From assembly GCA_008828725.1 (NCBI GenBank), contig MEHQ01003349.1, positions 69,981-133,980 on the forward strand: DNA of 64,000 nt, given 5' to 3'. Shown here piece by piece: positions 44,626-55,479 of the stretch. Both the position numbers and the translations under genes were made by a program. The notes below the pieces were generated by a model. The model was given only the letters and a program-made list of their open reading frames with translations, was not told the DNA's origin and made no database searches. How positions within the stretch are numbered: the first letter of the stretch is position 1; each line of letters begins with the position of its first letter. Source of the stretch: Saccharina japonica (taxonomy: Eukaryota > Sar > Phaeophyceae > Laminariales > Laminariaceae).

Positions 44626-45164
44626 CGATTCCTGTAGTACGTACGTATGCTCGTATAGTACCTGCCCCGACAGAAACGGCATCAATCTCCCGAGAAATAA
44701 TACTTTTGGAAATCATTCGACAATGCAATAGCTGGAGTTCCCGGCGGCGAGTACCTCCTATTAATAGTACTGATGGATGAGAATGCCCGTACCGGCAAAC
44801 GAGATCACGGATGTGCGGACAGCAAGGTATTCGGTGCATAGGGACGTGGCGAATTGAACGATAACGGAGAGATACTATTATTAAATAATACTCCTCCACG
44901 AAACAAACAAGCTTGCGCTTCTAATAAACACGTTTTTGGCCACGCCTACCCATCGAGTGTCGTAGTCCGCAAAAAGGGGAAGGGCCAGTCCCGACTCGAT
45001 TATATCCTCACACCTGACACAGACAAGCTGATCGGCGCCTCGTTCGCAATAATATGACACGGTGCGCAGACTACCAGAGGAGCGTCATGAATCTCATCAC
45101 AAACTTGTGGTCGGAAGCAGGGTATTAATTAGTGGTTCGGCGTCTGTTGCGCGCAGCGCAACAG

Positions 45165-45485
45165 GCGACGCAAGGAGTGTTGCGCGCCGCAGGCGCGCAA
45201 ACCCCTCGCAGGGGCCCCCGGAGGCGAAAACATTGCTATGTATGCTCGAATACACGCCTCAAAACCAAATAAAAAGCCTTTTGATTTATTTTTGGCTACG
45301 GCGAATAGAAAAAAATGCCTAAAAAAGAATAAAAGCCTACTCGTACGGCGAATAGCAAAAGGTGCCTAAAACATGTTTAATGACGGCCAACTGGGCAAAA
45401 GGTGCTTCGGAAAAAAAAAACGCGTGCGGCGAATTCTATTTTTTAAAAGCTTCAAAAGATAAAATCGCCTGCGGCGATTTAAAAA
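45165..45485. repeat. GC cassette with GCC(T)GCGGCGAA units, related to element L
   Basis: Shares CCCCTCGCAGGGGCCCCCGGAGG with 28642-28664, then several A-rich units each containing a CGGCGAAT or CGGCGATT core. Two such units differ only by TA (45297) versus TACTCGTA (45338-45345). Confidence 0.6.
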
Positions 45486-45589
45486 AAAAGACCCCCATTT
45501 CCCTTTTTCCTTTGGATTGATTTCATTTTCTCTTGGTTCAGGTGTACGATGTGCCACAACGCCGCATCAGCAGTTATCATGTACCAGAC

Positions 45590-46137
45590 TACTGTAATAC
45601 GGGCACAAACCTGCCTCGGCTGCCTGGATGGGGCTTTTGGTGTGCTCCGGTTGCCTTTCCTTTCCTGTCGTTCTTAGTCTTGCTCTGTTTTGAGTTGTTT
45701 TTCATTCCATTTCATTTCGTTTGATTTCATTTGATGTTATTGTCTGTCGCATCTCCTCTGGGAGAAGCACGACACTTTTTTTCTTTTTCTGTCATGTTAT
45801 TGTTTGGTTGTTTGACTGTTGATTTGCTTTATTATGTTATTGTTTATTTTTTATTATTTTTTCCTTTTGTTTGTTTGTTTGTTTGTTTTTTCTTTTTTTT
45901 TTTCTCTTTCATGCACCTGGATGGTACGTAGCAGGGTACTGCTGTAGGTCTTGCCTGTCGTATATGGCATTGCATTGTCTGCTCTGCTTACTGCACTGAG
46001 CGTACGTAGTATCTCTGTGTCGTAGTTTTATGGCCACAGAACTGGTACCTTTTTAGGATCAAGAATCGGCACGGACACTGGGTGTGCTGGATGTCGACGG
46101 GTAGAACGGAAGGTTTAATGTGAAGAACACACACACC
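45590..46137 (+). repeat. Repeat B, copy with three TA-type insertions
   Basis: Closest relative of the 33953 copy. Against it, it has TACGTA at 45925-45930 and 46003-46008 and TACTGCTGTA at 45937-45946 where a single TA is expected. Confidence 0.88.
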
Positions 46138-46141
46138 AGAC

Positions 46142-46482
46142 CGGTCGCCCCGGTGGGTTAACAGGTAACCACGAAGCCTGTTAAAGTCAAGATCGTGAGT
46201 TCGAGCCCCCCCGAGTGCATGCTCGTAGGGACTTTTTCTCGCAAAAAAATATCTTGACTACGTAGCGGAAAGTGCGAGAGCGTGAGATAGCAAAATTCGA
46301 TGAAAACCGACGAGCGTTGGGAAGGCTGAACCCTCTGCGCGATAAAAATCAAGGCAAGAACCGTAGTGGGGGAGGAGGGACAGGAGCCTTCTTTGTGACC
46401 CCGGTTCTGGGTTACGACTATAATAGGGAGGGAGAAAGAGAGAAGTGCGAAGATAATAAAAGGGGTGGAAAAAAAGAAGTAT
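46142..46482 (+). repeat. tRNA-headed SINE, copy S8
   Basis: Head GGTCGCCCCGGTGGGTTAACAG, box B GTGAGTTCGAGCCCC, the body diverged in the middle (CGACGAGCGTTGGGAAGG), tail ATAATAAAAGGGGTGGA with A-run. It follows a B tail directly. Confidence 0.88.
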
Positions 46483-46984
46483 ATCGTACTGCGTTGTACT
46501 TTGTATTGTATTATTTTTCCCTGAGGTATTCTTCCACTCCAGAGTTGTTTTTTTGGAGCCTGCCTGTCCTGTGACCACGGACTATCTTTCGCGATCAGTT
46601 CATGTGAGAACACCAACAACAGCAGCAGTAAGCAGTAAGCATGGGGCGGCGGGCTATTAATCTACAACGATTGATCGATGATCCGGCGTCTCCTAGCGGA
46701 CCCCAATAACGAGACAGCGTCAAAAACTTACCCCCCTGCCGCCCGGTACAACTACACCTGGTACGGGGTACGGGTACTGCTGTCGACGGCTGCTGTCGAC
46801 GGCCAAGCAGCGGTGCTATTAATAGCAGAGACCTTGTTGTTGACTGCGGCCGAGCTAGCGCCGCCTACCATCAATATGAATAGGCTCAAGCAGACACCGA
46901 TGGGTTGGTGCGCGACTGAAGAGGAAAGGGCGGGGTTTCGTACGTAGTCGATGGCAGGAGAGGGAAGACGCGAGGACGCGACTA

Positions 46985-48300
46985 CTGTACGTGCCACTCC
47001 GAACGACAGCAAGCAGTAGTCGTAAGATATTCTTGAAGGTTGACACCAAGCAGCTCAAACGCGCGAGAGCGGAAGGCGTGCAGAGGTTCTTTGAAGAGTG
47101 TATCAGTCGACTCGACTCGACAGTCGAAGGGCGTATCCGAGAAGGCGGTCAGTTTGGCTTCTACAAGCACCTCAAGGGAATGTGGATATGGAAGACAAGG
47201 GGAAGAGGGCGTATATTTCGCAGTACATCAAGGGCGAGGAAAGTAGATTGCTACTTGATGGTGGCCTCATCCGGCAGCGATGGGTAAGGTGGTTTCATAA
47301 ACTGCTAAATACCAAGTCGCTGATCCTCGATCCGACTATCGTCGCCGAGCTCAAGGTATGGCCGCCGTGCATGCCGCTGGGCGACGTCCCGTCAAGGTAC
47401 GAGGAGGAAGCGATCCGGGCGATGGCGAGCCGCAAGGCGGTTGGGCCGGATGACCTCCTGTAGATTGTGATCGACGAAGGAGACTCGAACACCCTGCTTA
47501 ACTTGTACGATACCATCGTCGCTGTGTGGAGGAGAGGGAGCGTGCCGCAGCAGCGGAAGGACGCGACGACTTGGGTACTGCACAAGAAGAAAGGCAGGAC
47601 GGAGTGTGTTAGTTATCGTGGCATCTCCCTCGTCGCGCATGCCGGCAAAGTGCTCCTCGAAGTCATCGCGAGCCGCCTCAGCGACTACTGTGAACGGGAA
47701 GGCATCTTGCCGGAGGAGCATTGTGTCTTTAGACCCCAGCGCTCGACAGTCGACATGATGTTCGTGGTGCGTCGCCTGGAGGAACTGGCGAGGAAAAAGG
47801 ACACCCCGCTGTTCATGTGCTTTATCGACCTCACCAAAGTCTATGACCCCGTTGACCGAACCCTACTGTGACTGTCCTATTTCGCTTTGGCGTACCACCG
47901 AGAATGCTCGCCGTCATCTGCCAATTCCAAGACGGTATGCGAGCATGCGTGCGGTTGGACGATGGAGAGTGCTCAGATATGTTCAACGTGGAGCAGGGTC
48001 TTTGGCAAGGGTGTGTCCTCGCGCCATTGCTGTTAAACATGTTTTTCACGGCGGTGATGCGCATGGCCGAGAAACGCTTCACCGCTGATGCAGCCATCAT
48101 GGACAGCATGGTGCAACTCCAACGAAAGAACGAGAAGGGGGACAAGAAGCGGGGGGAGGCACGGGCTAGCAAAGCCGACGGGGGGGCGGGGGGGAGGTCC
48201 ATACGTTGTGGGGAATGCTGTACGCTGACGATGCGGGAATTGTGTCGTGATCGCCAGGAGGGTTGGAGAGGGTGATGACGGTGATCGTGACCATATGATG
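46985..48300 (+). pseudogene. LINE family L2 reverse transcriptase remnant
   Basis: Frames spread over three phases carry, in order, a connecting region (R-L-L-L-D-G-G-L-I-R-Q-R-W), [36 protein letters not shown] (motif A) and [13 protein letters not shown] (motif B). Motif C (M-L-Y-A-D-D-A-G) then appears in another frame near 48200-48225. In-frame stops (47461, 47869) and frameshifts inactivate it. The wording of these motifs is that of a non-LTR element family I associate with brown algae and related lineages, from general familiarity rather than a search. Confidence 0.85.
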
Positions 48301-49210
48301 TATAGTGCAAGCAAGAGCACCGACTTGAAAATGCCAAGAGGTTCATGGTAAGAGGTTCATGGTGCACAGCGAATAAACGGCGGACTTGACATGCATGCAA
48401 AACATGCTCGGGATGCACATTAGCTCCATGCTCCAGGACAACAAAGAAGCTGTATGATCGAAAGAGAAAGCACAGCAACACGGCTCACAGCACGGCGCTG
48501 CGCTGCCTGCTGTAGTGGGTGTGATTTGTGCCTTCGTGAGTATGTGTGGTAGTACAACAACAACGAACGGTGGTATATAGTACTTCGTATTTTGTATGTA
48601 TGAAAGAGAAAGCACAGCACAGCTCGGTCGTCAAGTTGTAAAGTACGAAAAACAGTAAATCAACAAAACTGAGAAAGAAGGCGTATACATTTGTACGTAC
48701 GTACATACGAGTATACTCGTACGTACTCGTACTCGAAAAAAAATCCCATCGGGCCGATTGCGCCGCAAAAAACAAAAAAAAAAGTTTTGACGTCTTTCGC
48801 GTTCTGTCAGCCTTGATGCTCCCCGTCCCTCCGCGATCACGTCGCCATCGATTCGGTCCGGGTCGAGCTCTACTGCCTCTCTGCCCCAGTGAGCCCCGTA
48901 GCTCGCCTCGCATGAAGCCCGGTGCTCACCGTGGCCCTCGTTCGCCCGCTCCATCATGAGGTGTTCAAATCGCCTGGTTCTCTCTCTGAAAAAAATATGT
49001 GTTCAGATAAATAAGCACCGCTTGAATATTATTTTACAACAATAAACGACCCTTATAATTCTGACATACTGGATTGATACAGCAAGCAGCAACGCAGACA
49101 AAGGCCCTTCAGGCTTCCCTCGTGTCTCGGTGGACACGCCACGCCTAGCCACGAAAAAGACGACCGCCCTCCTTCTGACCCCCCCTCTACTGGCCAGCGC
49201 CCTCCCATAC

Positions 49211-49543
49211 GGTCGCCCCGGTGGTCTAACTGGTAGCCACGAAGCCTTTTGGGCCGGATGTCGAGGGTTCGATTCTCCCCATGGAGGTTTTTATTCTTAA
49301 ATGACACCGACTGTCGAGAGCGCATATTATAGCGTGGGTAAGCAAAATTCGACGAGAGTTGACGAGGGAAGAAAGTGCTGAAATCTTCTCGCGATAAAAA
49401 TGCAAAGCAAGAACCGTAGTGGGGGGGGAGGGAGAGGAGCCTACTTTGTGATCCCGGATCTGAGTTACGACTATTAATAGGGAGGGAGAAAGACGGAAGT
49501 GCGAAGATAATAAATGGGATGGACAAAAAAAAAAAAAAAAAAC
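49211..49543 (+). repeat. tRNA-headed SINE, copy S9 (complete, subfamily a)
   Basis: A near-consensus copy: head GGTCGCCCCGGTGGTCTAAC, box B GAGGGTTCGATTCTCCCC, the full body, tail ATAATAAATGGGATGGAC and an 18-base A-run. It has TATTAATA at 49472-49479. The long pure A-run suggests a young insertion. Confidence 0.92.
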
Positions 49544-49886
49544 GCGATGGCGCCGGGCTCGCCCGCGCTGCCGTGCTTGTCTGGGCACACACACGAACCC
49601 AAAACTGAAAGAGGAAGGAGCCTCTCGACAACTAAAGTATGTAGGGAACAAAGAGAGAAAGCATTAGCAAGTAATGAAAGGAGGCGGTGTTCGAAGTGGG
49701 AGCTCTGAGAGTGCAGGGATGGGGAATCCCTGAGCGAGATATTAGTAAGTCTATTTTGTGTATTATTTTTCCCTGAGGTATATTCTTCCACTCCAGAGAT
49801 TTTTTAGGAGCCTGTCCCGTGACCACGGACTATCTTTTTCGCGATCAGTTCATGTGAGAACAAAAACAGCAACATCAGCAAGTGTA

Positions 49887-50300
49887 CCGGTCGCCCCCGG
49901 TGGTCTATTGGTTAACCTCGAACACTGACTGTTCTTACAAGCGTTGATGTTAGGTATAGGTTCGATTTTCCGTACGTACGTATGTATATACGTATATACG
50001 ACGTATCATGCCAGGAAAGTTTCAATTCTGCAAATTTAATATTAATAAAGCGTGGGTACGAGGTATGCTATTATTAATAATAGGCGCAATTCGACGCGAG
50101 TCGACGAGGGAAGAAAGGGCTGAACCCTTCCCACTTCCCACGAACAAATAGAAAGGCACGTATAATACGTACCGTACGAAGGGGGGAGAAGAGCCTATTA
50201 TATATATAGTACCAGGAGCGTATCCGACCCGAATCTGAGTTACGACTATTAATATATTAATCGTACATATATATCATATATAGGAGGGAGCAGGAGCAAG
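49887..50300 (+). repeat. tRNA-headed SINE, copy S10, heavily padded with TA-rich insertions
   Basis: Head CCGGTCGCCCCCGGTGGTCTA and box B are present, then the body is interrupted at several points by TACGTACGTATGTATA, TATTAATA (50247-50254) and other TA-rich strings. It is longer than its relatives by about 60-80 bp. Confidence 0.82.
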
Positions 50301-50365
50301 CAGGCACCTTACATGCAACATTAACATCCCACTCTCGCCCGTAGTACCGGTGCTTCTGGTCATTT

Positions 50366-50558
50366 TTTTGTTTTGTTTTTTCATCCCATTTATTATCTTC
50401 GCCCTCCCTTTCTTTCTCCTCCCTACGTAGTCGTAACTCAGATCCGGGGTCACAAATTGGGCTCCTCTCCCTCCTCCCCCACTACGTACGGTTCTTGCCT
50501 TGCATTTTTATCGCGAGAAGACTTTCAGCTTTTTCTTTCCTCGTCGACTCGCATCGAT
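50366..50558 (-). repeat. tRNA-headed SINE, copy S11 (3' part), tail-to-tail with S10
   Basis: Minus-strand 3' half only, ending at GTCGACTCGCATCGA. It has TACGTA at 50424-50429 and 50483-50488 where S4 has single TA. Immediately after it are three TACCTGGTA-type strings (50571-50615). Confidence 0.85.
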
Positions 50559-51031
50559 CATGACAAAACAATACCTGGTACAAAAATACCTGGTACCGCT
50601 GAAAAAAGGATACCTGGTAGGTTTTAAACTTCCAACTTCCAACCATACTCACAGCTCACAGCTGACGTACATATTTAATAAAATTATTATAAATACGTCA
50701 GCTGTGAGTTCAACCGATTGAATAGTAGATACCAGGGTACATATTTGTAATGTAATTTTGAAAGTAAACAAATAATGTCCTTGCGTTACTGTAATACGAC
50801 GATGGAACATAAATATATATTTTTAGAGTTCCGGCAAGTTCCGGCTCAGTTTTTTTCGTATTATTTGTTTTAAACAATATCCTGGTGCTGAGAGTACCTA
50901 CAGGGGGCACAAAGAAATTCCGTACTCCCACCTGGGTGGAAACAAGCGTACCCCCATGTTGTTTTAGATGTATCATATATACCAGGTAGCTTATATCATA
51001 CGGACAGCAGTAGTCTGCTGCTGTGTCGTCT

Positions 51032-51375
51032 CGTACTGCACCAACAAACCTGATCTCACGACTGACAACCGGGATGACGGTTCGCGCTTCGCGCTCACGG
51101 CCTCCGGCGGCTCCTGCGGAGGGCTGAGTGTATTTCTGCACCTTGTGGATGGGAGCAGGGTGTTACATGTGAGCAGGTCCGGGTGGGAGCAGGGAGCCCA
51201 AAGGAGCAGGGTGGGCACCCTATACCTCCCACCCGGACCTGATCCCATTTGGCAACCTGCTCCCACCCACAAGGTGCAGAAATACAATCAGCCCTCCGCA
51301 GGATCCGCCGGAGGCCTTGAGCATGAAGCGCGAACCGTCATCCGTCGTGACATCAGGTTTGTTGGTGCATTACGA
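51032..51375. repeat. Foldback element with arms of about 130 bp
   Basis: The left arm (GCACCAACAAACCTGAT, GATGACGGTTCGCGCTTC, GGCTCCTGCGGAGGGCTGA, TTTCTGCACCTTGTGG, GGGAGCAGG) is repeated inverted in the right arm (CCTGCTCCCACCCACAAGG ... ATCAGGTTTGTTGGTGC). The spacer is about 75 bp. One arm also occurs at 30.9 kb. It could form a long hairpin. No coding capacity. Confidence 0.85.
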
Positions 51376-51525
51376 GTATTATACACAGGCATTACTACTT
51401 TGCTGCACCAGGGGTATAAGCTATAAGCTACGTACGATACGATTGTTTCCACCCAGCTGGGAGGAAGACTTTTTTGGACACAGGGTACGAGTATCCAAGG
51501 AATGGAAATCTGTGGAACGTATTAT

Positions 51526-51650
51526 ATCTCTGCCGTAGTTTTGCGACCATAGACCACAGAACTTTTATCACTCTGTAGGATGACACTGGGTGTGGTGGAT
51601 GTCGACGGGTAGAAAGAACGGCTTAACTGAAATAACACACACCTGGTACC
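51526..51650 (+). repeat. Repeat B, 3' fragment
   Basis: ATCTCTGCCGTAGTTTTGCGACC to GTCGACGGGTAGAAAGAACGG and an (AC) tail, followed by a palindrome CACACCTGGTACCAGGTGTG. Confidence 0.8.
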
Positions 51651-51659
51651 AGGTGTGTG

Positions 51660-52976
51660 GCACAAACTCCAAGCTATGATTATTATTACTGCTGTTTTAT
51701 TGATCAAATTAATGATAAAGTAGCTCTATGAACACAGGCGAGCTCGCTCTACGATATGAGTCTAATTCCTGGTCAACAGCAGTTACAAACTCGCCGCACT
51801 ACGCTCGTGCTCGTACATATTGCTGTTCGTAGCAGGTACATATATATACCTTGACATCAATAATACGCTTCAGAGTATTACTGTGTGCTTGGACGCATGA
51901 AGTCCATCGCAATAGAATAACAGCAGTAACAGTTGCACAAATGCCGCATTATTTTAACGAACAAGGTACGTAGGGCACCAAAGGAGCCAGCGAAAACACA
52001 TACTGCTTGCTGCACCTGGTACATATCATATGATATGTCAGAGGGTGCAGTTTACAGCAGTAGGTCGCGCACATCCGCTACAATAACTGCAAAACACAAA
52101 ACACAACGTATTTATATGTACACCCTGGCGTGTGTCGTGCACTCGATGGAATACCCATCTCAAAGGCTTGTCGCCAGGTACTCGTAGATATTTTACTACC
52201 ACCACAGATCAACAGCAGTGGTCTGTGCCGAAGTAAAGATCCACGGCGTGGTTGTGTGTGTTTCGCTGGTTTCGCTGTGATTTTGACCTCCCGTCGGCGT
52301 AAAGTTGCATCGCAAACACCCGATGTTGTTGTATGGTATACGAGGTAAAAAACGATGTGTACCTCAGAGACGGCCAGCCTCTCACAACTCACAACACAAA
52401 ACACCAGAGCGGATACGTAGTAGTGGTAGGCAGTCGAATAAGATGATGCGTTCGTTTTAGGGTTGTTTGCCGCATGAACAATGCGCCCCCGCTCTAACGA
52501 CTATTCATAGCAACAACGGTGGGTAGCTGGTCGCTACATCAGAGTATCGCCACAACTATTAATAGTCGCTATTAATATATACCTCGTAGTCGCTAAACCC
52601 AGACCGCTTTCTCGCCTTCCCTACGATGATATCACCCAAACACCAACACACACACTCACAAACCCCATGCCCCACGCCCCGCCCATCTGTTTTACGGATC
52701 GGAATCTCGAAATTTCCAATTTCCAGAAAACTACTTGGGAGTAGAGAGTGTGCAGCAGCGAACACAAGAGTACTGCTGGTATGTCTTACCACTACTACTG
52801 TGCTGGTATACACTGCTGTACAACGCAACCTATGATACGTACGACATCTTCCAATAGTCTACGCGAGTACTCTCTTTTCCTAAAATAATTGCAGGTGTGC
52901 CAAGTGCCAACATTTGAGCCTGCATGAGGCTTGAAGGCACACGGTGCCACCGTTCTCGTCCCCCTTGCACCAACTT
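51660..52976. other. Unassigned spacer
   Basis: No recognisable gene. Short TA-flanked strings are common. Nothing repeats elsewhere at length. Confidence 0.4.
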
Positions 52977-53043
52977 TCATTGCCACCCGCCGAAATATCT
53001 CGGAGGCTTATGGATGCGGGCCGCATTGCCGCCTAAAAGGCCT
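52977..53043 (-). CDS. Candidate terminal exon, unknown protein
   Basis: It starts after a GCAAAGCAG acceptor and continues the frame of the exon at 53225-53390 across a phase-2 junction, ending R-I-H-K-P-P-R-Y-F-G-G-W-Q then TGA (52977-52979). An alternative acceptor nine bases upstream would add three residues in the same frame. The polypyrimidine tract is weak. Confidence 0.3.
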
Positions 53044-53224
53044 CTGCTTTGCCTCGCCTCGGCAAATTCCACCACTCAAATCGAACGCGGACACGGAAGG
53101 GACACCCAACCCCTGAAGGGCCGGAAAAATCGTTGAAAACAAATCGGATCACAGGTACATAGCAAGCAAACAGAGGGAGAGAGGAGGCCAGAGGACCGGA
53201 CTGAAACTCAGAGGTATTGCTCAC

Positions 53225-53390
53225 CGTCGACGCTCATCCGCCACCGGCGTGGGCTGAAGCTTGCGTAGCAAGTCGTCCACCTGCTTGCGGATGGGCTTCC
53301 CTTTTCCTTGCATGCCTCTATCGCCTCTGTCAGGCACATCCGGCTGACTGCGCTCGTTGCTCCGCATCGCAGATCGCCGCTCTTGCTTGC
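53225..53390 (-). CDS. Candidate internal exon, basic unknown protein
   Basis: A 166-nt open stretch between a CACGACAG acceptor and a GTGAGC donor. It encodes a hydrophilic chain, rich in Arg, Lys and Asp, with K-Q-V-D-D-L-L-R-K-L as a possible short helix. It is GC-rich compared with its flanks and not repeated in the window. No family is recognised. Upstream exons may lie near 53.4-53.6 kb (an open stretch with D-D-D-E-V-N-L-N-S-G), but I could not join them in frame. Confidence 0.32.
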
Positions 53391-54839
53391 CTGTCGTGTT
53401 GTTACCTATGCCTTCCCCTATCAGAAACTAGAAACCGAGCGCCCGCAGAGAGCGCCTTCTAAAACACCCGCTGATGCCTAGGCTAGACGGGAGCACGCCC
53501 CCTCGAGGGCACCCTAAAATTGATCCCGATGGCTTGTTAGTCCACTGGGGCCTGCTATTGTCTTTGCCGCTGTTCAGGTTCACCTCATCATCATCACCGA
53601 CAAAATCTGTCGAGGGGCCGCACAAAAAAACGCTACGTATGGTTTTCCAACTTTTGTATTGGTTTTCCAATACAACTCTCAATCAAATCAAATATGTATG
53701 TCAAAAAAATGTAAGAAAAATTGACAAAAAAAATTGGAACGTTCAAAAATTCGTCACCTATGTATACGATACTGCCTGTATGTTTACCTGCTCTCTGCCT
53801 ATGGTGCTGCTATCATACTGCTGCAGCTGGGTTACAGGTGGGTACGTATATAGTCCCAGGTAGTGGTTTGTGTTGTCGTGCTGCTTGACACAGAACGTGG
53901 TCGTTGCTCTGCCGTGTTTGACATTCTGTGCAGCTCAGCTGTGAACATACACTGCTGTAGTTCGTATAAATACTCATCCATCTTTCTGCAAGCCACGTGC
54001 ACACAGCAGCAGTGGTGTGTTGCTTTGCACTTCTTTCGTTTGGCCGCATCCAAGGTATCTTGATGTTTGTTGTCGGTCGTTGTTGTCGTATTTTATTATC
54101 ACTGCTGTCTGCTGCTGTAGTACAGCAGATATATAGATGGGTACGAGTGTATGTACGTACGACAACGACGACGGTGGTGTGTGGTGTGTGGTCCTCCTTG
54201 AGGTGGGTGGCGACATGTCGTGAATGGCATGTAGCAGGCAGGGGGGGGGAGCCCTACTCTGCTGTTTCGTTGTGTTCACTCACAGTATGGGCCCGTGCGT
54301 AAAAATTACCTTATTTTAACGAGGGCATACCCAGTTCAAATCTCGAGCGCCCATCCTATAATGTATGTGAGTTCCACAGCTGTCAGATTTTGTTCCCCTC
54401 AAAAGCCGTACATTGCATCACCACATACGCTGCTGCGCCTTTGCACTTGGGCGGTTGATAATCCTCGATCTCTGTCGCTTTTATTTTTCCCCTACGTATA
54501 TACCTGATATACCTCGTATGATACGTCTTGGATACGCAACAATAGTGCGATGTATCGATATAGTACAGGAAACAGCGAGACAAGAGCAGTACAGCAGTAC
54601 GAGTAGTACCCGAGGTACCGGTACCTGGTGTGATTTATTTCACGTTACGTACGGCGGCGATTTACATGCTGTTACGGTGATTTACATGCCTTCCTGTCTA
54701 TATACAATTATCAGTACGGGCAAGGAAGGGTTTTCTTCTTATGCTCTGGGTATCGAAGAGTAGGAATAAGCGACGCAAGGAGCTGCGACACGCGCGCAGC
54801 TATTCGCACCACTCTCTGAACCTGCAGTAGAAACCCTCC

Positions 54840-55085
54840 TCGAGATGACTAGATGGTAGCGAGAAAACGATCGCTATCCTAGGCGATAGATGGTAGCAAC
54901 AGGCGGCGAAACTGGAAGGGGATTAGATTAGCAAAAAGTTTCTATGAGATAAGGAAACAACGTAATGAGCGCCCACCTGCTGGAGGTGTCTCTACTAGGA
55001 GTAGGAACGGTGCTCCGTCTCGAAAGGGATGCGTGGTCAATGGTCAATTGACTATGGCAAGCAACAAATGAGTGCGCCCCCCTTT
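54840..55085 (+). pseudogene. LINE L1 3' fragment
   Basis: Only the last about 230 bp of the L1 coding region: CGAGAAAACGATCGCTATC to GGTGCTCCGTCTCGAAAGGG and GGCAAGCAACAAATGA. It matches 39.0-39.2 and 59.8-60.0 kb. It is followed by a C-rich run. Confidence 0.85.
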
Positions 55086-55479
55086 CCCCCCCTTCTGCTC
55101 CTTCCAGCCTCTCGGTGTCCCCGCAATCGGAGTTTGAACTTACAGTAGACTTCCTGCAATAGGCGCTCCCTGCAACTTGGCTTTCTACAGTAGTATCAAA
55201 ACGTAGCAAGGGACCCCCCCACACACACTACACTTAGTTCCCACCAGCTCATCGATGAAGCTTCTATTATTCCTTCTTCCCCGAGGCATTCAAAACATCC
55301 TACCGCGACAAAGTGGCAAGTTTATGGCTCCGCTTGTCGTATGTACTTTTGTTGTCGCTGGCGAGCGTAGTGTTGGTGCTTGCGTGCCTCGGAGGTATGG
55401 CAGCTGACCCCTCGTGGTCAGCGCTGCCACTTGGCAGTAGTATACCTGGTACTAAGACTAGTAGACTGCCCGCGCTGGC

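Noticed and set aside
13163..50558. TATTAATA as a simple SINE subfamily marker rather than an insertion
   Set aside because: It was considered for the tail site, where several copies share it. But it also appears inside box A (35304), at the CTAG of the body (30718) and outside SINEs, always replacing a single TA, so subfamily history alone does not explain it.
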